64,000 nucleotides of DNA from SABI01 sp963678555. Its GTDB lineage: Bacteria > Spirochaetota > Spirochaetia > Sphaerochaetales > Sphaerochaetaceae. The notes under the pieces were generated by a model. It did not search any database. It had not been told where the DNA came from and worked only from the letters and a program-made list of their open reading frames with translations. The stretch lies in NCBI GenBank assembly GCA_963678555.2, contig CAXXJA010000003.1:682001-746000 (forward strand), read 5' to 3'. Shown here piece by piece: positions 37,399-46,573 of the stretch (position 1 is its first letter; the number at the start of each line of letters is the position of its first letter). Made by a program: the position numbers and the translations under genes.

Positions 37399-38079
37399 AT
37401 GAAGAATTTAAAGAATAAGAAACTATACTTACAGGTGTACGAAGAACTGCGTGCCTATATCGTCCAGAACAACCTCCGTCCCGGTGACAGACTTCCCACC
37501 GAGATGGAAATGGCAAAAACTCTCGGTGTGTCGAGGAATGTACTGAGAGAGGCCATAAAGACGCTGGAGATCATCGGTGTCGTCTCCAGCAAGCCCGGTT
37601 ACGGGATCGTGGTGAACAGTTTCAACTCCAATTTTCTCTCAAGTGTGATCTTTCTCAATCTTATCGCTGACGATATAGACCTTGTCAGTCAGTCACAACA
37701 GGTAAGGAAGGTGCTTGAGCTCGGTTTTGCCCGTGAAAGCTTCGATTCGATCGACGAGGGACAGCTGGAGGAACTGGAAGCCATCCTCACTGCAATGCAG
37801 AGTGCTGATACCCATATCGATTTCTATGCGCTCGATGCAGATTTTCACAAGATTATCCTACGGAACATCAAGAACGATGTACTGATTGCCTTCATAGACT
37901 CGGCCTGGGCCTGTGACCGGTACTACCGCAGCAAGTTCATCGATGACGGCATACTTCGGTATGCAAAGCATAAGAGAATCTACGATGCGCTCAAGGCCCG
38001 GGATTTTCCCGCCTTCCAGGAAGCACTCATCTACCACTTCTCCTTCAACTTCAAGGAATCCATCGGGGTCCGTGAATAG
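37399..38079 (+). CDS. GntR-family regulator (FadR/FCD subfamily)
   Basis: The 226-residue protein has a winged helix (residues 8-72: RLPTEMEMAKTLGVSRNVLR then EAIKTLEIIGVVSSKPGYGI) and a C-terminal all-helical FCD domain with histidine and aspartate positions for a metal (DADFHKIIL). It most likely represses the transporter operon and the convergent epimerase gene through the TAGTTTGT...ACAAACTA sites at 30664-30682 and 39353-39368. A sugar or sugar acid is the expected inducer. The ATG at 37399 follows a short gap from the lyase, so it may be in the same transcript. Confidence 0.9.
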   Translation: MKNLKNKKLYLQVYEELRAYIVQNNLRPGDRLPTEMEMAKTLGVSRNVLREAIKTLEIIGVVSSKPGYGIVVNSFNSNFLSSVIFLNLIADDIDLVSQSQQVRKVLELGFARESFDSIDEGQLEELEAILTAMQSADTHIDFYALDADFHKIILRNIKNDVLIAFIDSAWACDRYYRSKFIDDGILRYAKHKRIYDALKARDFPAFQEALIYHFSFNFKESIGVRE

Positions 38080-38148
38080 GTACTGCAGGAACAGAGACTT
38101 TCCTCTCTTTTCTGCATTCCCTGCGTATCAGGAGTATCCCTCCACGGT

Positions 38149-39336
38149 TCAGGAGGAGGGTGTCTCCAGGCTGCACATAAGATACATTCTGGGAATATGG
38201 AATGGTCCTTTGAACAGGTTCCCCTTCAGGGAGGAGGAGAGGGTGTTGTCAGCGTGCAGGTATCCGAACCACTCTCCCTGTTCTTCGTCTAAGAAGTAGG
38301 TGTGCACGTACTCATCCACCTGCCTGAACCTTTCGAGGTAGAGCTCCTGTCCTGTCAGTTCATAGGCGATCCAGTTCGCCACTGCAGCTTCATTCTGAGG
38401 CCACCAGAACTTCATGTCATGCCAGTACTCTGCAGGACTCATGCCCAGTGCATCGGCAAAGTACCTGATTCCGCCGTGACGTGTATCCCACCCGACCTTC
38501 CACATCCAGTTGAGCATCTTGAGACCGAGAGTTGTCAGCTCCCCATCGTTGTTCCGCTCTCTCGCCTCGTTGAGGATGAACCAGGCTCCCTCGATGGCGT
38601 GTCCGGGATTGAGCAGGCGTCCTTCGAAGTGGTGATCGAGGAGGGAGCCGTCAGCACCGCACTGTTCGACAACGAGCTCACGTTCCTCACGAACGAAATA
38701 GGTTCTGATCTCATCAATGAGTGAATCGATCAGTGCATCCAGATAGGGTTTCTCCCCGGGAAGGGCTTTGCGCAGTTCCTGAGCAGTATTGAGAAGGATC
38801 ATCGGCTCTCCGAACCCTCGTGTCGCTTCTGTATTCTGATTGAACTTGGGAGTCAGCGGACTTCCCTGTCCCCGGTAGCTCAGTACGGTCTTCAGCAGGG
38901 AGAGTGCCCGCATCGCATAGCCTGTATCGCCTGTTGCCCGGCTGTAGGCTGCCCACCCGATGATCGCGAATGTCTCACTGAAGAAATACCGCTCGCGTTT
39001 TATGACCGGCTTTCCTTCCTGGCTTACCCGGAAGAACATACGCCCGTCCTCATCGAAGCAGTGTTCCTCGATGAAACGCACAAGGCTCTGAGCAGCTTCG
39101 AGGTAGAGAGGATCCGGTTTTGCATCGGCATAGGCTGTGGAGAAGGTCCACAGGGCACGGCCCTGGAACCAGACCGACTTGTCACTCTCGAGCAGAGACC
39201 CGTACCTGTCGAGTCCGGTGTGGATGCCTCCGTAGATCGTATCCATGCCGTGATCGAGCCAGAACGGGAGAATGTTGTCAACCAGACGGTTTCGATAGGT
39301 TCGCCGTATGTCGGCGAGGTACTGCTGCGTCTCCAT
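38149..39336 (-). CDS. N-acylglucosamine 2-epimerase (AGE/RnBP family)
   Basis: The 395-residue (alpha/alpha)6-barrel enzyme has the family motifs KSVWFQGRALWTFSTAY, LLNPGHAIEGAWFIL (PGH with catalytic histidine), GWDTRHGGIRYF and KFWWPQNEAAVA. AGE interconverts N-acetylmannosamine and N-acetylglucosamine, the step after the lyase. I chose ATG at 39336 because AGGAGG lies upstream. The gene converges on the GntR gene. No kinase or deacetylase is encoded nearby, so the pathway must continue elsewhere. Confidence 0.88.
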   Translation of the reverse strand: METQQYLADIRRTYRNRLVDNILPFWLDHGMDTIYGGIHTGLDRYGSLLESDKSVWFQGRALWTFSTAYADAKPDPLYLEAAQSLVRFIEEHCFDEDGRMFFRVSQEGKPVIKRERYFFSETFAIIGWAAYSRATGDTGYAMRALSLLKTVLSYRGQGSPLTPKFNQNTEATRGFGEPMILLNTAQELRKALPGEKPYLDALIDSLIDEIRTYFVREERELVVEQCGADGSLLDHHFEGRLLNPGHAIEGAWFILNEARERNNDGELTTLGLKMLNWMWKVGWDTRHGGIRYFADALGMSPAEYWHDMKFWWPQNEAAVANWIAYELTGQELYLERFRQVDEYVHTYFLDEEQGEWFGYLHADNTLSSSLKGNLFKGPFHIPRMYLMCSLETPSS

Positions 39337-39352
39337 GGGAGCACCTCCTGCA

Positions 39353-39368
39353 TTTGTCCTACAAACTA
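39353..39368 (-). promoter_or_regulatory. Second copy of the GntR-type operator
   Basis: On the minus strand TAGTTTGTAGGACAAA matches 14 of 16 bases of the operator at 30664-30682. It lies 17 bp upstream of the epimerase start, next to its ribosome site. Confidence 0.6.
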
Positions 39369-39649
39369 TATATGATTCTACCTGAGAATACGTGGCAGGA
39401 CAAGGAGAGGAGGATGAGATGCTCGAGAAACCTGGTGGAGGGACAGTGTATCTGGTGTCAGATGAAAGGAACATCACACTTCCTCCGGGGAGGTCTATGC
39501 CCTCTTGAGGATCCTGGGAGTCTTGGATCAGCATCATGCTGCGTACGACATAGTGTCCGCATTCCCCACGTGCCACTATCATAGCAATTCTCTATTGGTG
39601 TAAGGATGAACCGGAACTTCCCTCTACGATTTTTTCCGGTTTTCAACCC

Positions 39650-39860
39650 CGCCATCTCTCTCGTACGGAAACGGGCAGAATTGTGGCTCGTCAGTGACGG
39701 GATATCGGATCAGGAGGCACAGCAGATGGGCATCAGGAGATTCTCAGATCTACAGGAAGCGGTCGATCAGACTCTTGCCCGAACCTCCCCCTCTCCTGAA
39801 GTACTCCTTGTCCATGACGCCACCGAGATCTTTCTGAGTGTGAATGCGAAAGAGATCTGA
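39650..39860 (+). pseudogene. larA-like 3' fragment, copy A
   Basis: About 70 codons of the C-terminus of a LarA-like nickel-pincer lactate racemase (SLVRKRAELWLVSDGISD, RRFSDLQEAVDQ, LLVHDATEIFL). No N-terminal part is present. The same segment occurs at 42270 and 44690. It is followed by ~120 bp of non-coding repeat that is shared too. Confidence 0.65.
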
Positions 39861-39980
39861 CTACTCGCCTTCAATCTTGTTCAGCCACCTGAGACTCCAG
39901 CGCTGAGCCTTGTCTGAAGACCATCACCTCCTCTGCCGGGTTCTCAAGAAAACCGGCCGTGTGTGCTGCGGGTCATGAAA
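39861..39980 (+). repeat. Long dispersed repeat, copy A
   Basis: A non-coding segment (contains CAGCCACCTGAGACTCCAGC and GTGTGCTGCGGGTCATGAA) shared at high identity with 42460-42580, 44820-44930 and, more distantly, 58435-58530. This copy lacks the GGTACCGTTTC end. Confidence 0.8.
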
Positions 39981-40035
39981 ATGAGTTAGAGAATCCTGCC
40001 CGGACAAATTTCTTCGGTAATATATCTTCACACAC

Positions 40036-41042
40036 CTACAGCATTTCACTTTCTGCTATTGAATATTCATTAAAGCAGACAAGCATATGTTCCAGGTATA
40101 TCTTGATGTGCAGCTTTTCTGCCAAAGGGACAGCCTTCAGATTCTGAAAAAGGACAGATTTAGGATGAGCATAATTCACCTCGAAACCCACCTCGTCGTG
40201 ATACAGGAGTTTTTCGCTTTTCCCTATCCAATCGAATTCTGCCCTTGCTTCGACAGGGGCTAGTTGATGTGGATGAAGATGCAACTTTTGCATCTGACGG
40301 CGAACGAAAAATTCTTTTGCTTGTGAATCTAGAAAAGTTATACCCGCTTTTCCCTGATGGTGTACACACTCGGTCACATAGAGTCCATTGTTTTCGAATG
40401 TTTCCTTCCGAGGTATCTTGATGATCTCTTTGAATGTTTTGAATGTCTCAGAATCTTCCTGTTTCAGTAAATTTAACAAAGTTGTCTTTTCGATGGTGTT
40501 GCGACAGAAGACATACTTCAGGTACGGAGTGATATCCAGATAATTCGGAATTAATATTTCTGCATGTCTATATGCTTTTTCGTCTGAAGTCATAGAACCG
40601 GAGCTATATATCTTATGGAAGTTAAATGACGCAAAGTCTTCAGGACTATGATAGAGTGGAGAACCTGACCCAGCCTAGTGAGTTTCAGAAAAAAGTACGT
40701 GTGGATGTTCGAGGAGTGTTTCAAGATCGAGAAGGAAGAATATCGGAACAGGTACGTTTGCATGCGTATCCCCGTCATAGCGCAGACTCGAGTGCTTGAA
40801 ACCTTCATTATGATATTGGGTCGGGGTTTTGGGCCTGAAATAGAACCGGACATACGACGTCGTCTCGGCACTTGTCATTTCAATGACCTGACGACTGGCG
40901 TTATCGATTTTCATAAGGCCCATTTCTTTTGCATGTTTACGGCATTTGTGATATCAGTATAGTGAAAGGCAAATCGTGTCCACCATCTGATAGCTATACT
41001 CGGGTCGTTTGTATTGTTTTGAATTATCTCATGAAATGACAT
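40036..41042 (-). pseudogene. DarT-like DNA ADP-ribosyltransferase toxin, inactivated
   Basis: An intact start (MSFHEIIQNNTNDPSIAIRW, ATG 41042) begins one base after the darG stop. The N-terminal frame reads FAFHYTDITNA and is then joined, out of frame, to RKHAKEMGLMKIDNAS. The next part has YVRFYFRPKTPTQYHNEG, a hallmark of DarT (DUF4433). An in-frame TAG at 40675-40677 then interrupts the gene, after which the same frame continues with AGSGSPLYHSP and the catalytic glutamate segment YRHAEILIPNYL. A small deletion near 40930-40945 and the stop codon both break it. The partner antitoxin is intact. Confidence 0.8.
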
Positions 41043-41043
41043 T

Positions 41044-41925
41044 TCAACCAGCCATAAGAGCGAAGGTTCTTCCCATTCCTTCGTTCAACTGATACCCATC
41101 TACAAACGAATCGGTCTGTTTATCCAGAATTCGAACCTCCGATGTATACCCCAGAGAATTGAGAAGAGCGTACACCAGGTTGATCGAATCATCATCAGAA
41201 AGTCTGGGAAAGATTGCTGATTCTCTCATCTCTTCCCACATAGATCTGAACGTATCTTCCGAAACAGAGACCGAGTTGTGACCATCTTCCTGAGAGAATT
41301 TACATTGAGTATCCCACTCGACTGTCCATGTATGATTCTGGAATTCGAAACGATAGGGGTGAAACAGATCCTTTCTGCTGTGAAGGATATCATCCTTCAC
41401 GCCACGGAACGACATATCCCTAGCATGTTCTCGCAGCCATATAGCAGTTTCGTCCTGTCTCGTATGCTCAGGCTTAGAAAGATCGCCATCGCCTTTTACA
41501 TAAATGTAAACATCGATGGGTAGGGGGGAAAGGTATGTTTCCATGAGTGGTCTTACATCTTCCCAGAGGAGTTCCCCGTTTCCGCACCCCAGTCTGGGGA
41601 AGGCGATCGATACAATCTGTTTCTGGGCGTAGGTATCAACGAATTTTTTCAGACCCTGTTCGATATAATCCAGTTTTGAAGGGTTTCTCCAGTGCATTTT
41701 GGTCGGGAATGATAATATCCAATGGTCCGGAGCATACCACAGCATGAGTCTGCCGATCACAAGCTGCTTCGTATCACAATATTCACGGTATCGTGCAAAC
41801 ATATCCGGGTACCGATTCTTATATTCCAGAGCAATTCCCTTTCCCATCACGCCCACGGTATTCACCGTATTTACTATCACTTGAGCTGGACTGCTGAATA
41901 TATTACCTTCTACATAGGTTATCAT
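41044..41925 (-). CDS. darG: DarG-type macrodomain antitoxin
   Basis: The 293-residue protein has an N-terminal macro domain (MITYVEGNIFSSPAQVIVNT then VNTVGVMGKGIALEYKNRYP, and the loop FPRLGCGNGELLWEDV) that binds ADP-ribose and removes it from DNA. The C-terminal DarG domain ends SFVDGYQLNEGMGRTFALMAG and would bind the toxin directly. It is the first gene of the pair on the minus strand; the toxin follows after 1 bp. In most known DarTG loci the toxin comes first. The antitoxin is full length while the toxin is broken. Confidence 0.85.
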   Translation of the reverse strand: MITYVEGNIFSSPAQVIVNTVNTVGVMGKGIALEYKNRYPDMFARYREYCDTKQLVIGRLMLWYAPDHWILSFPTKMHWRNPSKLDYIEQGLKKFVDTYAQKQIVSIAFPRLGCGNGELLWEDVRPLMETYLSPLPIDVYIYVKGDGDLSKPEHTRQDETAIWLREHARDMSFRGVKDDILHSRKDLFHPYRFEFQNHTWTVEWDTQCKFSQEDGHNSVSVSEDTFRSMWEEMRESAIFPRLSDDDSINLVYALLNSLGYTSEVRILDKQTDSFVDGYQLNEGMGRTFALMAG

Positions 41926-42269
41926 GTTGTTTCATCTCCGTCACACCAGGATCTATGTTGCTTGGAGCTCATCTCTTTCAGAGAACGTTGACTCCTCCAA
42001 CCATTCAACAACGTATATGCACTGTTCGTGAGATCTCTGCTTATAGCTGTTGTGAATAGTATTTCCTTCACTTCAATTTCCTTTGCTTGTGTTGAGGTTT
42101 CTGAACCATCCCCATTATTCTTTCATATTATAGGAATTACGTGTGAATGTGTACCTCTGACTGTTACAACCTGTTTACATGATACGTTTGTCTGTTTGAT
42201 TCTTCAATACCTGATTATGAAGGATATCATTGAATACTTCTCAATGTGTTTCGGATTCTTCAATATAAA

Positions 42270-42459
42270 CCGGGCAGAACTGTGGCTCGTCAGTGACGGG
42301 ATATCGGATCAGGAGGCACAGCAGATGCGTGTCAGGAGATTCTCAGATCTACAGGAAGCGGTCGATCAGGCTCTTACCCGAACCTCCCCCTCTCCTGAAG
42401 TACTCCTTGTCCATGATGCTACCGAGATCTTTCTCTCATTGGATGCGAAAGAGATCTGA
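42270..42459 (+). pseudogene. larA-like 3' fragment, copy B
   Basis: The segment RAELWLVSDGISDQEAQQ to LLVHDATEIFLSLDAKEI is nearly identical to copy A. The preceding ~240 bp of the open frame does not look like LarA, so the junction at about 42265 is a recombination or insertion boundary. Confidence 0.65.
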
Positions 42460-42670
42460 CCACTCGCCTTCAATTCTGTTCAGCCACCTGATACTCCAGT
42501 GCTGAGCCTTGTCTGAAGAACATTATCTCCTCTGCCTGATGTTCAAGAAAACCGGCCGTGTGTGCTGCGGGTCATGAAAGAGGGGGAAGAAAGACACAGG
42601 CCCAGGAGGGGGGAGAATCAGCAGTAGCGGGTGATGGTTTGGGTGTGTGTTTCCTACGTGGTACCGTTTC
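42460..42670 (+). repeat. Long dispersed repeat, copy B, ending in GGTACCGTTTC
   Basis: It shares its first ~120 bp with copy A and its full length with copy C (44820-45036): CACCTGATACTCCAGTGCTG, CCGTGTGTGCTGCGGGTCAT, a purine-rich tract, GAATCAGCAGTAGCGGGTGA, and GGTACCGTTTC at 42660-42670. The end lies 19 bp from the stop of the minus-strand ATPase gene. Confidence 0.8.
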
Positions 42671-42688
42671 TGGCTCACACTCCTCTCT

Positions 42689-44038
42689 TCAGGAGAGTAT
42701 CTCCTGGCTCTTATGCTTCAGGTATCTTTTCAGAAGGAATGCGCAGAAATAGGGGAACGAGTACACCTCATTACTGAAGCCGATATTGCCCGCATGAAAC
42801 TTGATGCCGTATGAGATGTCGCTATATTTCCTGCTTTGAATGAGGGTCCTGAGAGATTTTGACCTCCCTCCCCTTGGTTTGACCTCTACAGGAATAAGAG
42901 AAGCGGCGGTTCTGACGAAAAAATCTTCTTCCAACGTGCTGTCATCACGTGAGTAGTAATAGAGTGAATAGCCGCTTTTTATGAGAGCTTCGGCCACAAT
43001 ATTCTCGTATAATGCACCTTTATAGACTCCGAGATTCTTATGTGCCCTGAGATCTTCCTGCGCTTCCTCATCAAGCATCGCAACGAGAAGTCCTGTATCG
43101 GCAAGGTACACCTTCTGTTTCTTCTCATTATAGTTGCCTTTAAGTGGAAGCTCAGGGAATTCCAGACAATAACAGATATTGATGATACCTGCATCATTGA
43201 GCCAGTCGAGACATCCACGATACTGTTGAAACCGTGCACCTTTCGCTACTTTCGAGATCTGAAACTTCTTGTTCTCTTTAGCCAGTTGCACCGGGATGTG
43301 GTCGAAGACGTTCAGGATACGTGACTGATCCATCCCTTGAGCATATTTTCGTACATCATCACGATAATCGGCAAGCAGCTGCCGCTGAGCAGCAAGGGAT
43401 CCCTCGAAGGTCCCCTTCTCGATAAAATCCCGTATAATAGCCGGCATACCTCCAAGGATGGTGAAATCGAGGAAAAGTGAGTGAAATACACTCATCTGTG
43501 TATCTGAAAAGGGTTGCTCCTCTATCATATGGGTCAGCAGGTTCGTGATAAAGGGCTCATTATACTCTTTTGCCCAGAGAAACTCTTCAAAATCGAGAGA
43601 GCTCATCAGATAATCCGTTTTATACCCCACGCTATTACTTTCGATCTGCTTATAATTGATGCCGAGCATCGAACCGCTACAGATGATATCGTATTGACCG
43701 TCAACATGAAAGAATTTCAAGGCCGTTGTTATTTCAGGGAAGTCCTGCAGTTCGTCGAAGAACAGGAGTGTTTCTCCTTCAACAAAACGCTTCTTCGGGT
43801 CAAGGAGCGAGATATTCTTGATAATATCAGCCGGGGAAAATCCATCTGATATGATATTCTTATACTTTGGTTCTTCTACGAAATTTATCTCAATGACGTG
43901 TGTGTAGGATCCCTGTGCGAATCGACGGATTGATTCAGACTTTCCTACCTGTCGAGCGCCTCTGATGATAAGGGGTTTCCTGTTCGAATCGTTCTTCCAT
44001 TCAGAGAGAAATGTATCTACTTTTCTTCTTAGGTACAT
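42689..44038 (-). CDS. AAA_14/DUF4143 ATPase
   Basis: The 449-residue protein has Walker A RGARQVGKSE, Walker B ETLLFFDELQ and a sensor-like stretch (GQYDIICSGSMLG). The C-terminal DUF4143 part ends with a nuclease-like core (LEEDFFVRTAASLIPVEVKP). Function of the family is unknown. The upstream region (44039-44200) is very AT-rich and probably contains the promoter. The gene ends 19 bp from the repeat motif. Confidence 0.88.
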   Translation of the reverse strand: MYLRRKVDTFLSEWKNDSNRKPLIIRGARQVGKSESIRRFAQGSYTHVIEINFVEEPKYKNIISDGFSPADIIKNISLLDPKKRFVEGETLLFFDELQDFPEITTALKFFHVDGQYDIICSGSMLGINYKQIESNSVGYKTDYLMSSLDFEEFLWAKEYNEPFITNLLTHMIEEQPFSDTQMSVFHSLFLDFTILGGMPAIIRDFIEKGTFEGSLAAQRQLLADYRDDVRKYAQGMDQSRILNVFDHIPVQLAKENKKFQISKVAKGARFQQYRGCLDWLNDAGIINICYCLEFPELPLKGNYNEKKQKVYLADTGLLVAMLDEEAQEDLRAHKNLGVYKGALYENIVAEALIKSGYSLYYYSRDDSTLEEDFFVRTAASLIPVEVKPRGGRSKSLRTLIQSRKYSDISYGIKFHAGNIGFSNEVYSFPYFCAFLLKRYLKHKSQEILS

Positions 44039-44286
44039 ATTGTACTCCTATCTTTTTATATTATAGTGTGATAAAAAATTTTTCAATAGCTTATATTCAA
44101 AAAAAATGAGCGAACTTTTTCAATTATCTTACACTTTTATAAGGGAAAATTATTAATATTATATCACTTATATGAGCGAATAGGTCTAGTCGTTGTACCA
44201 AACTTGTACCTGTCAAGAAAAGTAGACACAGATAATCTTTTCAACCTTTTCGTGTCTGTTTTGCGACAGCATCACCCTACGAAAAC

Positions 44287-44873
44287 TCAGAAAGTCAGGA
44301 AGGACTATAACCTCTGGCCGGCCGGTAAGACCCTGTACACTGCCGACCTCGCCTTCAGGGAGGGGGGGAGTATCATCATCCTTGTCTCCCCGCTTACCGA
44401 AGGAATCGTATGTAGAGTAAACTGAAAATCACTTCATCTTCCTTGGAGTAATCACAGGAATTTCCCGGGAATAATCAAAGTGACAGTTGAGAAACTACCC
44501 TTTGGAAAGTATCCTTTTATGTATAAACCAAATACATCAAAGGAGAAGGAGAAGTGCTCAACATGTCCCAAGTCAATTGTATCAGAGATTTGCGGAAAGA
44601 GGGATACACTGTGGCACGTATGAACAGATCAAGGAGAGGATCAGGGAAGGTGCATCCCCCGATATCATCGGCGCCTCTGCCGCCCTTGCCATCTCTCTCG
44701 TACGGAAACGGGCAGAATTGTGGCTCGTCAGTGACGGGATATCGGATCAGGAGGCACAGCAGATAAGTATCAGGAGATTCTCAGATGTACAGGAGGCGAT
44801 TGATTCAGCACTCCTTCATATCGCCTTCAATCCTGTTCAGCCACCTGAGACTCCAGCGCTGAACGTTGTCTGA
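44287..44873 (+). pseudogene. Decayed larA-like gene (lactate racemase family), copy C
   Basis: Fragments in successive frames follow LarA order: YNLWPAGKTLYTADLAFREG with GSIIILVSPLTEGI (44308-44410), then RFAERGIHCGTYEQIKERIR (44574-44640), then SLVRKRAELWLVSDGISDQE and RRFSDVQEAIDSAL to the end. Frameshifts and stops interrupt it and the N-terminal pincer-ligand domain is absent. It is the longest of three copies and is probably the source, or closest to the source, of the 3' fragments at 39.65 and 42.27 kb. Confidence 0.6.
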
Positions 44874-45036
44874 AGAAGATCATCTCCTCTACCTGATGCT
44901 CAGGAAAGCCTGTCGTGTGTGCTGAGGGACATGAAGGGGGAGGAGAGTGGGGAGAACAGACACAGGACCAGGAGGGGGGAGAATCAGCAGTAGCGGGTGA
45001 TGGTTTGGGTGTGTGTTTCCAACGTGGTACCGTTTC
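44820..45036 (+). repeat. Long dispersed repeat, copy C, ending in GGTACCGTTTC
   Basis: It matches copy B through its length, including the purine-rich tract and GAATCAGCAGTAGCGGGTGA. The end motif is at 45026-45036. It is the only long copy followed by a plus-strand gene (Fic). Confidence 0.8.
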
Positions 45037-45088
45037 TGGCTCTTGTATGTGGATGTTCTCTTTTATACCTCCTTTTTTCTGTATATCA

Positions 45089-45117
45089 TGCGGTGAATAT
45101 GTGGTATAATTACCGCA
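45089..45117. promoter_or_regulatory. Candidate fic promoter/operator
   Basis: Imperfect arms TGCGGTGAATATG and its near complement (10 of 13) enclose a TATAAT box (45105-45110). The site is 16 bp upstream of the fic start and may mediate repression. Confidence 0.5.
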
Positions 45118-45132
45118 AGATATAAGGTGAAT

Positions 45133-46245
45133 ATGATGTGGATACATGAATCCCCACAGTGGCCCAGGTTTTTCTGGGATTATGAAGCCCTCTCAATGGT
45201 ACTTGCCGATATTCGATACCGGCAGGGAAGACTGTTCGGCACCATGCAGAATCTTGGTTTTGTCCTGCAGAATGAGACACGGGTTTCCGTGGCAACTGAG
45301 GAGGCTCTCTCATCATCTTCTATCGAGGGTGAAATGCTCAACGCTAAAGAGGTAAGATCTTCTGTGGCACGGCGTCTGCACGTTGACACTGCCGATGCCA
45401 TTCCTGTTTCACGACATGTTGACGGGATGGTTGAAATGACTCTTGATGCTGTTACTGAATACGATAAGGAGATCACCGGTGAGCGTATGTGGGGATGGCA
45501 TGCCGCATTGTTCCCTACAGGAAGAAGCGGAATGAAGAGCATCGAAGTGGGGCAGTGGCGTACCGGTCCTATGCAGGTAATCAGTGGTTCAATGGGAAAA
45601 GAGACCGTTCATTATGAGGCTCCTTCTCCATCACGTCTTGAGACTGAGATGGATGAATTTCTCTCATGGTGTAATCGTGACGATGTGATGGATCCTGTTC
45701 TTAAGGCTGGGGTCGCCCATGTCTGGTTTTTGAGTATTCACCCGTTCGAAGATGGCAACGGGCGTATTGCACGTGCTCTCTCAGACCTGTTTCTTGCTCG
45801 CGGTGATGCCTCCGAGAAGAGGTTTTACTCTCTTTCACGGCAGATTGAGAAGGAAAAGCGTGAGTATTATCGCGTTCTTGAGACTCAGCAAAGGAATTCG
45901 ACCGATATCACGATGTGGCTTGAGTGGTTTCTCGGGTGTCTGGGTAGGGCTCTCACGCATGCAGAGACATCAGTCTCTTCAATCCTGTTCAGGTCCCATT
46001 TCTGGAAGATTCTGCATGCGAAGGGAGTGAATGAACGCCAGCGTCTGATCATCTCCCGGATGCTTGAGGATGATTTCAAGGGCTTTATGAACACGTCTAA
46101 ATACGCAAAGATGGCGAAGTGTTCCACTGATACTGCATTGAGAGATATCACTGACCTGACGAACAAAGGGATATTCATCAGAAACGAGGCTGGAGGTCGG
46201 AGTACGAGTTACCGTATAGTCACTCAGTTGGAGATTGAGCGGTAA
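45133..46245 (+). CDS. Fic-domain protein (AMPylator), class II with N-terminal inhibitory helix
   Basis: The ~370-residue protein has the full Fic motif HPFEDGNGRIAR (about residue 203). The N-terminal inhibitory motif S-x-x-x-E-G is visible in SSSSIEGE (about residue 60), so activity is probably self-inhibited. A DUF4172-type N-terminal region precedes and a winged helix (TSKYAKMAKCSTDTALRDIT) follows. The protein should transfer AMP to a protein hydroxyl; its target is unknown. I chose ATG at 45133 because AAGGTGA lies upstream; a GTG at 45127 is less likely. Confidence 0.88.
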   Translation: MMWIHESPQWPRFFWDYEALSMVLADIRYRQGRLFGTMQNLGFVLQNETRVSVATEEALSSSSIEGEMLNAKEVRSSVARRLHVDTADAIPVSRHVDGMVEMTLDAVTEYDKEITGERMWGWHAALFPTGRSGMKSIEVGQWRTGPMQVISGSMGKETVHYEAPSPSRLETEMDEFLSWCNRDDVMDPVLKAGVAHVWFLSIHPFEDGNGRIARALSDLFLARGDASEKRFYSLSRQIEKEKREYYRVLETQQRNSTDITMWLEWFLGCLGRALTHAETSVSSILFRSHFWKILHAKGVNERQRLIISRMLEDDFKGFMNTSKYAKMAKCSTDTALRDITDLTNKGIFIRNEAGGRSTSYRIVTQLEIER

Positions 46246-46565
46246 AGCAGTATCGATGATCGGTTGTAGTCCAGTTCATCATAGTGCCTGGTACCTGCTG
46301 TCCTGATAATCGTATATTTTTACCTTTATTCAACCACACTATCACTACTACTATCGGAATGATCGCAGCGAAAAAGAATAAATGGTCGGTGTAACGCAAT
46401 GTGTGGTGAGAGGAAGAATCTTGAATAACCGTCCTGTCAAGCGGCGTGGAGGTAATTCGATCAGATATCGTATGGAAGTGTGATTATGGTATGAACAGGA
46501 ACGAATACACCTTCTTTCTGATCCTGCGTTTCACGGAGAATCCGAGTAAGACGTGAAATCCGACT
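46246..46565. other. Intergenic DNA between fic and the IS
   Basis: About 320 bp without a recognised gene or repeat; it ends in the IS target duplication. Confidence 0.4.
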
Positions 46566-46573
46566 AAGTTTTT
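46566..46573. repeat. 8-bp target-site duplication, left
   Basis: AAGTTTTT immediately abuts the left inverted repeat and is repeated at 48217-48224. Confidence 0.85.

Noticed and set aside
42028..42459. 143-codon frame before the larA fragment as a real fusion gene
   Set aside because: The N-terminal part is low-similarity intergenic DNA; only the end is a repeat-borne larA piece.
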